A stretch of DNA of 64,000 nucleotides. Origin: Nemania diffusa. Lineage: Eukaryota; Ascomycota; Sordariomycetes; Xylariales; Xylariaceae. Under the pieces are notes generated by a model. It was given only the letters and a program-made list of their open reading frames with translations. It was not told the origin of the DNA and made no database searches. The stretch lies in assembly GCA_038501195.1 (NCBI GenBank), contig JBBPUQ010000003.1:2124501-2188500 (forward strand), given 5' to 3'. Below are positions 50,865-61,203 of this stretch, piece by piece; position 1 is the first letter of the stretch, and every line of letters begins with the position of its first letter. The position numbers and the translations under genes were made by a program.

Positions 50865-52581
50865 GGTTGCGACGCCGCGTCGAATTTGACTCGGTGGGTG
50901 CTAAAGGCGAGCGCACGGAGTTCTTGTCTTCTTCTTCTTCTGGCCTGACCGGAGCACTGTGACAGCCGTGTGCCAAGGCATCAAATACTGGATGTCGACG
51001 GAATCATTTGAGTATGAAGGGCGTCGCTGGCGAGAAACGGAGGCGACTTGGCTTTAAAAACGATATGCTCAGTTCTCTTAGGCAGACTACTTACTAGTAT
51101 GGACAGAGAACAGTTGTCGACAGCTTTCATGTTCGCAATTTTTGGCAGTTGGATCAGGTCGCTGCTCGCTACTACCTGTAGTAGTAGGTACCTCTAAAAG
51201 ATAGGCTTTACCATAGGTAGCCCTGTCCTGACCAAGACCCGCTTTTTATAAGCCCGACTTGTCCCTAAGCCTACCTAAGCTATGTCCACTTTTGCATAAG
51301 CTAAAATGAAAACTTGCATAACTTTTAATACACATACTACCGTAAATGCACTGCAATAAATGAAAGCACCCGTTTTTATTCTAAACAGAATTTGAAGTTG
51401 GCCTAAGGCCAGCAAATATGATTTAAAACATAATAGCAAAGAAAAAAAATCTTAAACTTATAATTTAAAAACATAATGCAGTCTACTTCTTACTTATATA
51501 TGAAGTATTGTTACTAGTATATACTGTTTATGTTACTGCTGCTTAAGAAGCAATAAACATATATTAAACAAAGCATGTTTACAGGGGGCGGCACAATTCT
51601 AATGCGTTAGTTAACGGTTAAAACATTAGGTAGCCTTAAAAGTTTAATGGAACAGTTTAAGAACCGTTTCTTTGCACAAATTACTCATGTATAAATGTAC
51701 GCTACTACCTACCTCCCGAGTCCTGGTAACTCATCAGTCAGGATCAGATATGCAGGCCAGCTACATAGTAGGTACCTAGGTAGATAGACAACAACATGAA
51801 ACTATCAGTGGCACCTACAACGCCTCGCTGATGTACCTACATAGGTGTGTAGGTAAGTAAGACACAATAGCGCTAAGGCACAGAATGCTTTAGCGTACAT
51901 ATGTAGCCATTGCGACTAGGTAGTACTAACACACAGTATCTTGAAGTACCTAGGTGCCTACAAAGTAAGTTGTCTACTTGGTTTTTTCCCCTTAAAAATA
52001 TTAGAATTCAATGGTTTCAGTTATTTAAAATTATTACCGAGAATGAAACTGTTTAAAAAAAACCGTGCAGGAAAGACACGATGAGTATCTATTATTTGTT
52101 CATCTGACATACCTACCTATTTGAGTACCTACCTAAGTGTATCCACATACTACCTGCATAGTGGGTAGCTTGTGACGTCGTCACGTCATCCGCGAGACCA
52201 ACTCCTCGGGTAGGTAGACAGATAAGAGCTACTTATCGTTAAGCACGTAGCTAATCATTGTCGTGGCTGTTCTTCCTCCCTTTCCCAATTAACACAAAAC
52301 ATCGCTCTGACCCTTTTCTTTACTATCTCTACCGTGACGATTGACAAGAATATTGTACATTAAGAACAAAGGCTCTACGGTGAACATAAGTAGCTTCCGG
52401 CTGATTCTAATACCCCGCAAGAACCCTCAGCCTCCCTCTCATCGATTTCTGACGCAAATGTGAACGCTGTGTTCGCTGTAACACTCGGCATTTCACCTCG
52501 AAAACGTATACCATTTCAAAGAATAGCGTCGAATCTGGCACATCTACCGAAACTCACTGGCTACCTACTCCACACTATTCC
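50865..52581. other. divergent promoter region nhx1 / sucrose-transporter-like gene
   Basis: 1.7 kb. The block 51300-52070 is strongly AT-rich and could be a decayed repeat. It contains a nested hairpin near 51528-51560 (TGTTTAT...ATAAACA). Flanking it are TAGGTA/TACCTA words near 51180, 51770-51860 and 52105-52220. The last 300 bases are C-rich leader. No gene is seen. Confidence 0.55.
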
Positions 52582-54697
52582 ATGAGCTCGCCATCGCCGA
52601 GCACCTTCAGTCGCATGTCCTCGCCTAGTCGCAAGACAACTCGATCAACTCGTAGGAAACCTGACGGCGAATCCATAGTGCAGAAAGCCACACAAGAGCG
52701 TATCGATACAGATGTGGGCAGTGATGGCGTAAGCGAGCAATCTCCTCTCTTGTCTCCTCACGGGGAGGAGCAGTCTCCTTTCATAGGGATAGCCGCGGAA
52801 CATCAAGATGACGACCGCTTGCACGAGACGAAGAGTGTCTGGTATCTCATCGCGTTGACAATATGCCTAGGGGGCCTTCAAGTTGCCTGGGCTGTCGAGT
52901 TGTCTAATGGCACACCCTACCTATTGTCCCTCGGGTTGAGCAAGTCGCTCATGGCTCTTGTCTGGATTGCTGGTCCTATTACAGGCACGCTCGTCCAACC
53001 CTACGTCGGTATGCTAAGTGACGGTTGTCGCGTGTCCTGGGGAAGACGTAAGCCATTTGTCTTAGGTGGTGCCGCTGCTACCTCGTTTGCGTACATGTTT
53101 CTCGCCTGGATTAGGGAGATTGTTGGAGGTTTCCTCGGCCTCTTCGGTGCTGATCCCCAATCTGAAGGAGTGAAGACTGTTATTATTGTTGTCGCAGTAA
53201 TTTGGATATATGTGCTTGATGTCGCAGTTAATACAGGTTTGTCACACAACTTTTTCTCACCATTATCAAATATATATGTCATCCAGGTTCTAACATGAAC
53301 CCAGTCCAAGCCTCAATTCGAGCGTTCATTGTAGATTGTGCGCCGTCGCACCAACAAGGTGGGTTAATCTAACCATATAGCTAACCGCATAAACTGATAT
53401 AGAAACAGAAGCTGCAAATTCGATGGCTAGCAGGGTAGTCGGACTTGGTAATATCATTGGGTATATTGCTGGCGGCATAAACCTGCCCAAATATCTCTGG
53501 TTTTTTGGGTCTACTCAGTTTAAGGATCTTTGCGCCATCGCCAGCATAGCTCTATGCTCTACCGTACTTTTCAGCACGACAGTGATTCAAGAACGAAACC
53601 CACAGCTTGATGGACGACCAGTAGAGGATCGACTTGGCTTGGTCTCTTTCTTTGTGAAAATCTTTGCCGCGATCAAGAGATTACCACCACAGATATCTAA
53701 AGTGTGCGTCGTACAATTCTTCGCGTGGGTAGGCTTCTTCCCAATGCTTTTCTATACGTCCTCATACATTGGCGACATTTACGTGCAACCGTTTCTCGAA
53801 GAGAATCCCCATATGACTCCAGCAGAACTCGATGAACTATACGAAAGAGCAACGCGCATGGGCACGCATGCTCTTTTAATATTTGCTATTACCAGCCTCG
53901 TAACCAATGTAGCGCTTCCATTCTTCATCGACCCTACTTACGACAATCACGCTGCCGCCGGCAAGTCCCCAAGCCAAGCTCAGAGGATGTCTGAAGACGA
54001 CTCGTCACGCATTAGGAGATGGCTCAAACGTCTAGTTATTCCTGGATTCACCCTTCGGCGTGCGTGGATGTACTCACATATTCTCTTTGCTGGATCAATG
54101 TTCTCAGCACTCTTCGTCCGAACGATCCAGGCCGCAACGGTATTGATCGGTCTCATTGGGATTACTTGGGCCCTGACGCTTTGGGCTCCGTGGGCAATAA
54201 TCAGCGCTGAAATTAGTCGGCGCCAGTTCATTTTTCGGGCAAGAAAACAGCAATTGAGGCACCTAACAGAACCTAGCCAAGGGGGTCCCCAAGTCAATCA
54301 CGAGGGACAACTGCAAGATGATGAGCGGGAGCCTGACCAAGCAGGCGTTATTCTGGGAATTCACAATATGGCTATTGCGTCCCCGCAGATGATTGCGACT
54401 CTAGGCTCAAGCATCATCTTCCGATTTTTTCAAAAGCCAAGAGGCGTTCCTGGGGATCATAGCTACTCCATTGTTCTAGCTAGCGGAGGCCTATTCGTAC
54501 TGGTCGCAGCATACCTCGTCCACAAGATCGACGATGACATGTCTATTCCACCAGAGGCCGTCCCTATATACGCAGCGGAAGAAGGCGAGGCCGTGCAATC
54601 GCCTACTAGAAAACGCAGCGCTGACATCCCGCGTGCTAGTCTGGAACAAGCAACGATAGCTAGGAGTAGTAGCTTTGGTGCGGGATTAGAATATTAA
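52582..54697 (+). CDS. sucrose-transporter-like MFS/GPH protein
   Basis: Glycoside-pentoside-hexuronide-type transporter of the SLC45/plant SUT group. A fission yeast relative takes up alpha-glucosides such as maltose and sucrose with protons. Exons are 52582-53236, 53287-53358 and 53409-54697, giving 671 aa. A Ser-rich cytosolic N-terminus of about 85 residues precedes twelve hydrophobic segments. Landmarks are VAWAVELSNGTPYLLSLG in TM1, LVWIAGPITGTLVQPYVG, the loop GMLSDGCRVSWGRRKPFVL (the GPH Asp/Arg signature) and NPVQASIRAFIVDC. ASRVVGLGNIIGY and ASPQMIATLGSSIIF follow. For the third exon I prefer the acceptor at 53407-53408 (HQQEAANSMAS); using the AG at 53401-53402 would add two codons. 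Substrate is inferred from family only. Confidence 0.9.
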
Positions 54698-55567
54698 GGT
54701 ACTAGAAGTACATCATTGAGATATTTGCAAGAAGTTTAAAGCCACCTCACTAGTACTCTTTTAGCAATATATGCGTTGCATTCAACCTAGCTCTGTCGAG
54801 CTGACAAGAAATAGTCCATGTATTGGAAGGTTATCATGTGATTAGTAAATTGCCTAGATTCCTAGAAGCTTAAAGAGCTCACAGATGAAGGGTCACCCCG
54901 TCCCTCAGAATAGCCAGCATTTGGAGTATTCTAGCCCCGTCATATGGAAGAAAGCAAAACATGGTCGTTGTTCTAACCAAGTACGTCAAAATTGCGATTA
55001 TCTAATGCTAGTAATCCGAGCCTCCAAGGTGATAAAGAAAAAACAGCAGTCTGTCGTTGCCAAATATGAACTTGTCGTGATATCTGCGACATATCATGAC
55101 GGGTTCCCAAGGACTTCCCTTCTAGGCTAAATTCAATGACCGCCGTATCGAAGTGCAACATGACAATATTAAATGATTATATGTTCGGAAGGCCCTGTCC
55201 GCAATTTATCTTAGGCCTTCAACTTGCAAAAATAGAACTACTCACATGTCGTCTTTCTAGCCGTCGCGGTCCGGCCGGCCTGTCTGATATTAGCTCTAGG
55301 CCTTACCTGGATTAACTGCACAATCAAGGGTAAGCAGCTACAATAACGCCTGCAGCTATTCGGCTCATGATGGACTACCCGTGCCCCTCCCTACATGCTG
55401 GATGTCTCTTCTGGGGGCGGCTATAAGCACGAGAGTGCCCTGGGATTTAGGTTGTTGTCCGGGCTGTTTCCTCGTCTATCCTTCTCCCTGGCGATTCCGA
55501 CCCTATCCCCTCACACATAGCTCTACACCATAACCGCTCTTGCGTGATTCTCATACACACACACAAG
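54698..55567. other. spacer between transporter and GH131 gene
   Basis: 870 bases with no gene. The last 100 bases are C-rich, and ACACACAC precedes the GH131 start. Confidence 0.55.
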
Positions 55568-56608
55568 ATGAAGGCCTCGATCCTCTCCGCGACGCTGGCG
55601 CACCTCGCCAATGCGGCGGTTATATGGGACGGAAGATTCAACGACTTCAGCTCGTCGTCTGACCTGAACAAGTGGTCGTGGTCCAACCAGGTCGGCCCGT
55701 ATCAGTACTACATCCACGGCTCAGCCAGCGTCGAGAAATACGTCAACCTGTCCCCGGACTACAAGAACCCGGCCGACACGGTATCGAAGCAGGGCGCCAA
55801 GTTCACGCTCGACAGCACTGCATTCTGGAACGGCCAGAACATGCGACGCACAGAGTGGGCAGATCCGCTTTCCTGAACCCCCCCTGTAGAGATGAGATGA
55901 CTGTGAATTACTGACGCTTCCCCTTTTTCCCGCGCGGAATAGACTGATCCCGCAGACCAAGGCGGCTATCAACAGCGGCAAGGTGTACTACCACTTCTCG
56001 CTGATGCGCAAGGACACGAACGCCCCGAGCGTGAACCGCGAGCACCAGATCAACTTTTTTGAGTCGCACTTCGTCGAGCTCAAGTCTGGCTGGATCTCGG
56101 GCGAGCAGGGCACCTCGAACCCGAACCTGCAGTTCATGGTTTCCCAGAACTCGAAGTGGAAGGCGGAGTGGAAGGCGAATGTGTGGCACAACGTTGCCTA
56201 CGAGATCGTGAGTCCTTTTCTTGTCTTCTGCCCCTTTGACTACGATCTCCCGCGCAACTCTTGCGCGAACCTTTCTCTCCTCCCTCCTTTCTATGCCTCT
56301 TCCTTGATGGCTTTCCACGACTCAGTCCGGCTAACCCGAACTTTGCTTTTCGCAATTTACAGGACTTTAGCAAGAATACAGTCGGCTTCTGGCACTCCGA
56401 GGGCGGCGCTGCCTTGCAGCAGGTAGTTGCGCCTGTATCGGCGTCAACCTCCTCAAATGGCGCCGACTGGCACCTAGGTGTACTCGAACTACCGCGCTCT
56501 GGGTACTCGGACTCCACCGAAGACTTCTATTTCTCTGGCGTCTACATTGAGTCCGGTACTATCACGACAGCCATCGGCGGTCCTAGTAAGTCAATGCATC
56601 ATCCTTGA
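55568..56608 (+). CDS. secreted GH131 beta-glucanase
   Basis: Glycoside hydrolase family 131; characterised members cleave beta-1,3/1,6- and beta-1,4-glucans, suiting plant cell-wall breakdown. Exons are 55568-55854, 55943-56207 and 56363-56608, giving about 265 aa. MKASILSATLAHLANA looks like a signal peptide, followed by the family start VIWDGRFNDF. Other family stretches are SLMRKDTNAPSVNREHQINF, ESHFVELKSGW, VWHNVAYEI, DFSKNTVGFWHSEG and SNGADWHLGVLELP. The 3' end is uncertain: the frame runs through GGP into SKSMHHP and a TGA at 56608, but a GTAAGT sits right at that point (56586). A further short exon is therefore possible, adding a few residues or a terminal extension. Intron 2 (155 bp) is C/T-rich. 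There is no carbohydrate-binding module in what I can see. Confidence 0.85.
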
Positions 56609-57153
56609 TTCAGAACACCACGCCGCCCACCAGGTTGAGCAAATCACAATCGTATACATTATATATGAACTAACGTCATGGGTTCAGCCGCATAAGGCCT
56701 TTTGTCCCACGATTCGACGGCCAGTATCTACCGCGCTAGGCTTGAGAACTCCGTATGAGGACCACTTTACAGAGCAGAGGCCAGTACGCTGCTGGGAAAT
56801 GACGGGATTATGTGCAATCGTTCCTTTTTTGTTAATATGTATATACGTCAGAGAGAGAGCCTCGATACTTTTAAGAACATAGTATAGGGGAAATCATAGA
56901 TTCTTGGTGTACACTATCTGTCTGTCTGGGATGATTGCAGGTTTAGGTTAAGCTAAGTCCGTCGAACATGGTACAAGAACGATTGTAAGCGCATCGCATC
57001 CGAGGGAAATAACAATCAAGTGTGAGATGTATCCCTCCCTAGTGTTGCTGTTTGTCAGCCACCCCGCGCATTTCGACTCGTATTTTTTACTTTTTTCTTT
57101 CTAATTCATCGTCCTTCTTAATGTTGCTCAGCTAGTTCCCTTGCTCTGCTGTA
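56609..57153. other. spacer after GH131
   Basis: 545 bases, convergent with the small surface-protein gene. If the GH131 gene has a further 3' exon it would lie at the left edge. Otherwise nothing is seen. Confidence 0.5.
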
Positions 57154-57759
57154 CTAACAGGTACCTATAATAGTTGGTCGCTCACCCGGGATGGCGCCCA
57201 GCGAGACGTCCCAGGAGGTAATACCTGCCCAGTAGATGCAGACCTTGTTGCCGTCCGTATTGCAAAAGATGTCATCGCAAAGATCGTTGTTGAAGTTAGA
57301 GGTATGAGATGAAGCTGATGCTTTTGGCGTGGCTGTGGTGAACTTTGTCACAGTGCCATTCCTCTGTGTGTTTCGAAGTCGTGATGACGTTGAACTAGCG
57401 TGCTGGAATGAGGTCACCAGGTCTGCAGTCAGGGATGTTCTGTTTGAGGAAGCCGTGCCCCCTAAGTCCGAGCTAGAGGTATCGACAAAGGTTGTCTCAA
57501 TGGTCGTTACTGTCACAGTTACCATGATCGGGTTGACGGTGATTATGGCCATGTCTGGCTCAGCTGTGATTGTCACCGTCTCTGTGATAGCTTTGACGTG
57601 AGGGGTGCTGAAGAGTGCCGAGTTCTCGAGGCCATCACTCACTATGAGATCATCTTCATGGTTGACGATGTGGTTTAATGCAGGGACGGCTAGAATACCG
57701 GCTAGTAAGACCTGGGCGATAAGCACGATGCTCAAACGAAAGATATTGTGCTGCTGCAT
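57154..57759 (-). CDS. small Thr-rich secreted or surface protein, unknown function
   Basis: A single-exon 201-aa frame. Residues 6-24 are a hydrophobic signal peptide or anchor (SIVLIAQVLLAGILA). Residues 58-92 are a Thr/Val-rich stretch with alternating TVTVT, as in many fungal cell-wall proteins. A Ser/Thr-rich linker follows, then a conserved-looking C-terminus with four cysteines (161, 166, 174, 201) around DLCDDIFCNTDG, KVCIYWAG and PTIIGTC. I recognise the layout as common among uncharacterised proteins of plant-associated Sordariomycetes, but no function is known to me. The final Cys being the last residue is unusual. Intron-free, so the model is robust. Confidence 0.75.
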   Translation of the reverse strand: MQQHNIFRLSIVLIAQVLLAGILAVPALNHIVNHEDDLIVSDGLENSALFSTPHVKAITETVTITAEPDMAIITVNPIMVTVTVTTIETTFVDTSSSDLGGTASSNRTSLTADLVTSFQHASSTSSRLRNTQRNGTVTKFTTATPKASASSHTSNFNNDLCDDIFCNTDGNKVCIYWAGITSWDVSLGAIPGERPTIIGTC

Positions 57760-58825
57760 TTTGTATTGCCTGTAGCGGTATTTGATGAGCTCTGTAGTCT
57801 TCTTGAGGTACGGTTAGATGCCTGTAAATGGCGGTAGCACACTTTCCATATGAATAGCTGAGTTCGAGGGCTTAAGTGCAGGGTCCACAACAGCAATAGG
57901 GACTCAATTAAATCAGAAAGCGAAACACAAAAGTGCTACGTGCCTTGAGATAGGAAGTATAAAGGTGAAGGCTAATGAGAGGAGGTAGGTACTCAGCCTA
58001 GGAAGTTGTTTACGAGGTAGTGGCGTTAAGCACTCTATAGGTAATCTCCTACTAGTTATATGACTCGAAAGGCAGGCGCCATATCCCTTTATAAAATAGC
58101 CATCACGCAAGCAAGAACGACATTAAGAGCAAAGTATTAGATAGAAGGAGCCCTCTCTTATCTGAGGGACTGAATGAGAGCTACCTGCATATAGCTCCTA
58201 AACTGACTGCTAACGCAACAGCTACTTACCTAACTCAAGGTGTTAAAATAACAGACGATAGCACACACTGCCTACATGTTATCCAAGGTACATACATGTA
58301 ACATACCAGGTAGCTATGCTATAGAGACAATGTACGCACCTTAACTCTACAGACTATCCGGGGCAGTAGCGATGACGAGGACCATGGTAAGTACGTAGGT
58401 AAGTATAGGGTCATGCATTCGACTACACTTTTGTATTCGATATTCGAGGGACTTGCTAATTTTCTAAGTCCCGGATCCGAATTATAGTATTGAGCCTTCG
58501 ATGGCTAGAGACATAGATTGCTATTATTATTATAGGCCGTCGGCTGGGCGAAGCCGAGTATCTACGTCCGAAATGTAGCCTATGTCTCGGTAATTACTGC
58601 AGAGGGCATTTAGCATGTATTTAGAAAACTCTAAGTGGTTCTAGTGAGCCCCTTATCGAGAGTATCTAGGTACATAGTACTGTCTTCCCAAGCGAGCTTC
58701 ATACTAAGAGCTAGAGAATGACAATCTAACAAGCCTGCATCACGGCTTTGAGTCAGCCGCACCCCTTTCTATACCCTCACCTCCGTCTAGAGAACCCCGG
58801 CCCTTTACTCCAATCCCGTATACAT
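57760..58825. other. spacer, surface protein promoter / MAPEG 3' end
   Basis: 1.07 kb, with GTAGGTA-type words near 57980 and 58400. I see no gene. Confidence 0.55.
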
Positions 58826-59644
58826 TCAGAGGCGGTTGCCGGCCTTGACGAACAGTGTGACCCAAGAGACAACGCCAACGTTCCACACAAGGCTTCGTAG
58901 AGCAGCGAAGCTGGGCTTCTCTTGTAGGAAGATGTAAGTGACGTTGTAAGCTACACGGCTTGAGAGGTACAGGGCGACTAGCTTGTTGATAGTCTCAACG
59001 GGCACGCCGGCGTAGTTGGCCGCGATAACAGACGTTATAAACAAGCCGAGCGTATCCTGTCCGTTGGCGACCGCGGCCTCGCTGCGCAAGATCTTGGCTT
59101 TGATCTATTTACCCCGCGAAGAGAAAGGGACAGCATATTAGCTTGAAGTCTAGGTTTGGCTTGTATGCAATGTGCAGCGCCTGTACTGTCTAGAAGTAGA
59201 CCAAGGGGGGCTAAGGCGGGACGGGGGGAGTGATGAAGAACAATGGGAATATCAATGCAACAGTAGCAACAGCTTACGGCAGCGTGCTGAGCCATAGGAG
59301 TGTGAAGGTAGCCAAGTAAGTAAATGGAGGGGCAATAAATAAAACAGGGAAGATTACCTCCTTGGGGAGTTTCTCATCCTTTTGGATATTTTCAGCCAAT
59401 GCCCGGGGATTGGCAATATCATAGTTCTTTCCGCTCAATGCTTTGGAGTATACGCCTGGCACAAAGGAAATGAACCATGCTAATGGGAGCTATATTCGGC
59501 CAACGACGTCAGTATCAGTCTCGTCTCGAGTCGTTGCATTCGTTCTATAAGTACAGGCATCATGGTGGTGAGATCCCTTTTAGGTAAGTGGGGTAAACGT
59601 ACTGCATAGAACGAGTAGTTCTGGGACAGGTCGATAAAGCCCAT
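58826..59644 (-). CDS. MAPEG-family membrane protein
   Basis: Small four-helix membrane protein of the MAPEG superfamily (microsomal glutathione transferases and eicosanoid enzymes). Fungal members are mostly uncharacterised. Exons (minus): 59644-59603, 59489-59358 and 59104-58826, giving 150 aa, the standard MAPEG length. The family pattern is visible: LPLAWFISFVPGVYSKAL, NPRALAENIQ, an Arg/Glu-rich first loop (IKAKILRSEAA), then ANGQDTLGLFITSVIAA, LYLSSRVAYNVTYIF and a final hydrophobic helix. The second intron is 253 bp. A 9-bp micro-exon (CACGCTGCC, near 59282-59274) could lie in it, adding three residues in frame; I prefer the direct splice. Function as a thiol transferase is inferred from family only. 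Confidence 0.82.
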
Positions 59645-60276
59645 GGTGAATGCTGTCACTTTAGATCAATTCTTTAGACAGGCAATTATTTGGTATTCTG
59701 AAGGGCTGAGGGAAATTGGAAATGAAGCTGGGACTTCTGAACTAAAGCAGAGAGTAAAAAGGTGTAGACAGCCACTTTGTCTAATGCCTATCGATAAGTA
59801 CAGTAAGACTGCTGGCAGTAGATGTGCCTAACTCAAGAAAATTAAAAATCCTTGCTTCGTATACGCCCATAGTATGTAGAAGAAGCCCGAATGTAGTGCA
59901 CTATTAACCTATTAAAAATGACGGGAGGATGTTTTATTTTTTACCAATTCTACCCATGGTGTATACCTAGGTCTATTACAAGCACGAACGGCACAGTTAC
60001 TGCGTATATTCTCTCGGCAGCTTACCGGCTGCTTACACCAATTCCTTGGATTTGTTAATGCTCCACCTAGATGAGATTCGCTAAACATTAAAGAGCAGAT
60101 CTATTATTATTAATGCCTTTTCTTATAATATATAATTACTCCCCGATAAACGACCACTTCGACATGATATCTGTGCGACCAGGCATGTCGTATATATTTT
60201 ACCGTGGCCGAGTACCTCATTCCTTCACTCATCAATACTGCTCCATATTATAGTATTGTTTTATTCTCATCCCCAC
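59645..60276. other. spacer, MAPEG promoter / secreted protein 3' end
   Basis: 630 AT-rich bases with no recognisable gene. Confidence 0.55.
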
Positions 60277-61203
60277 TCAAATGTCGACCTTGGTGATCAC
60301 GACGGACTCGCACGTCGGGTTGTGCGGGGCGCCATCCTGCACCCAAGCCACGGACTGATAGTAGTATCCAGTGAAGTATTGCCAGCACACGGCCCATTGG
60401 TCTATGATAGTGGTTAGCATCATGGGATCGGATCTGCTGTTAACGTTGCGAGATAGGAACAAAAATGCCCAGACGAGGATCGTATTCATCTTGAATGCAG
60501 CCCTCGTATCAATTGGGGAGGTATATGCGTCCCGCACCAGACCCAAGCGCGCGTTACCCTAAACGTGCTAACCAGAGGCATTTCGAGGACGCTGCAGCTT
60601 AGATGAAAGAGGATAGAGAGTTTAAATGTGTACTCACAGTAAGCCTTGGGGGTATAGTCAGTGGGCGGCTGAGCAGCAACAAACTTGGAGTCGTCGTAGT
60701 AGTCGTAGCCGAAGAGCTCTCCCTCGCTATCGAACCCGATCGAGAAGATGCCCTGCGAGAAGCCGAACAGGGGAGCCGCGACATTACTATTTGGCTGGTA
60801 AACCAGCCCCATCTCCTGCTCGACCGTAGCGGGGTTGCCATCCTGGTCCGTGTACGGCTCGTTCCAGATCAGGGAGCCAACCTGATCCTCGCCAACTTGG
60901 TTGTACCCCGTGTAGTTGAAGTAGTACGTGTAAAAGTTGGATGTCTCCGGACCGCCTTCGGCGTAGCAGATTCCTTCGATGGCAGCTCCCGCATGGCAAC
61001 TAATCGCATACCCTGGGGACTAGAAGTCAGTGCCCGACCCTTCGAAACCCAATATTTTCTTCATGTTTATGGAACTCACCATCGATTTCGCTGCTGGGCG
61101 ACGTGCCCTTGATATGCAGGATGAAAGGGCCACTTTGGATGGACTGGGCCGATACCGCTATGGCGGCAAGGCCCATGAGGGCGGCTGAGACTTGGAACTT
61201 CAT
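60277..61203 (-). CDS. small secreted protein, DUF7907-like
   Basis: Exons (minus): 61203-61080, 61012-60638 and 60401-60277, giving 207 aa. MKFQVSAALMGLAAIAVSAQ is a clear signal peptide. The mature part starts SGPFILHIKG and continues with CHAGAAIEGICYAEGG, then Tyr-rich stretches (NFYTYYFNYTGYNQ, GYDYYDDSKF) and a C-terminal WAVCWQYFTGYYYQ. Four cysteines are seen (CHAG, ICYAE, VCW, TCES). The layout resembles a family of fungal secreted proteins annotated DUF7907, whose function is unknown; I assign it on pattern only. The second intron is long (236 bp). The protein could be an apoplastic or substrate-contact protein, but that is speculation. Confidence 0.72.
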
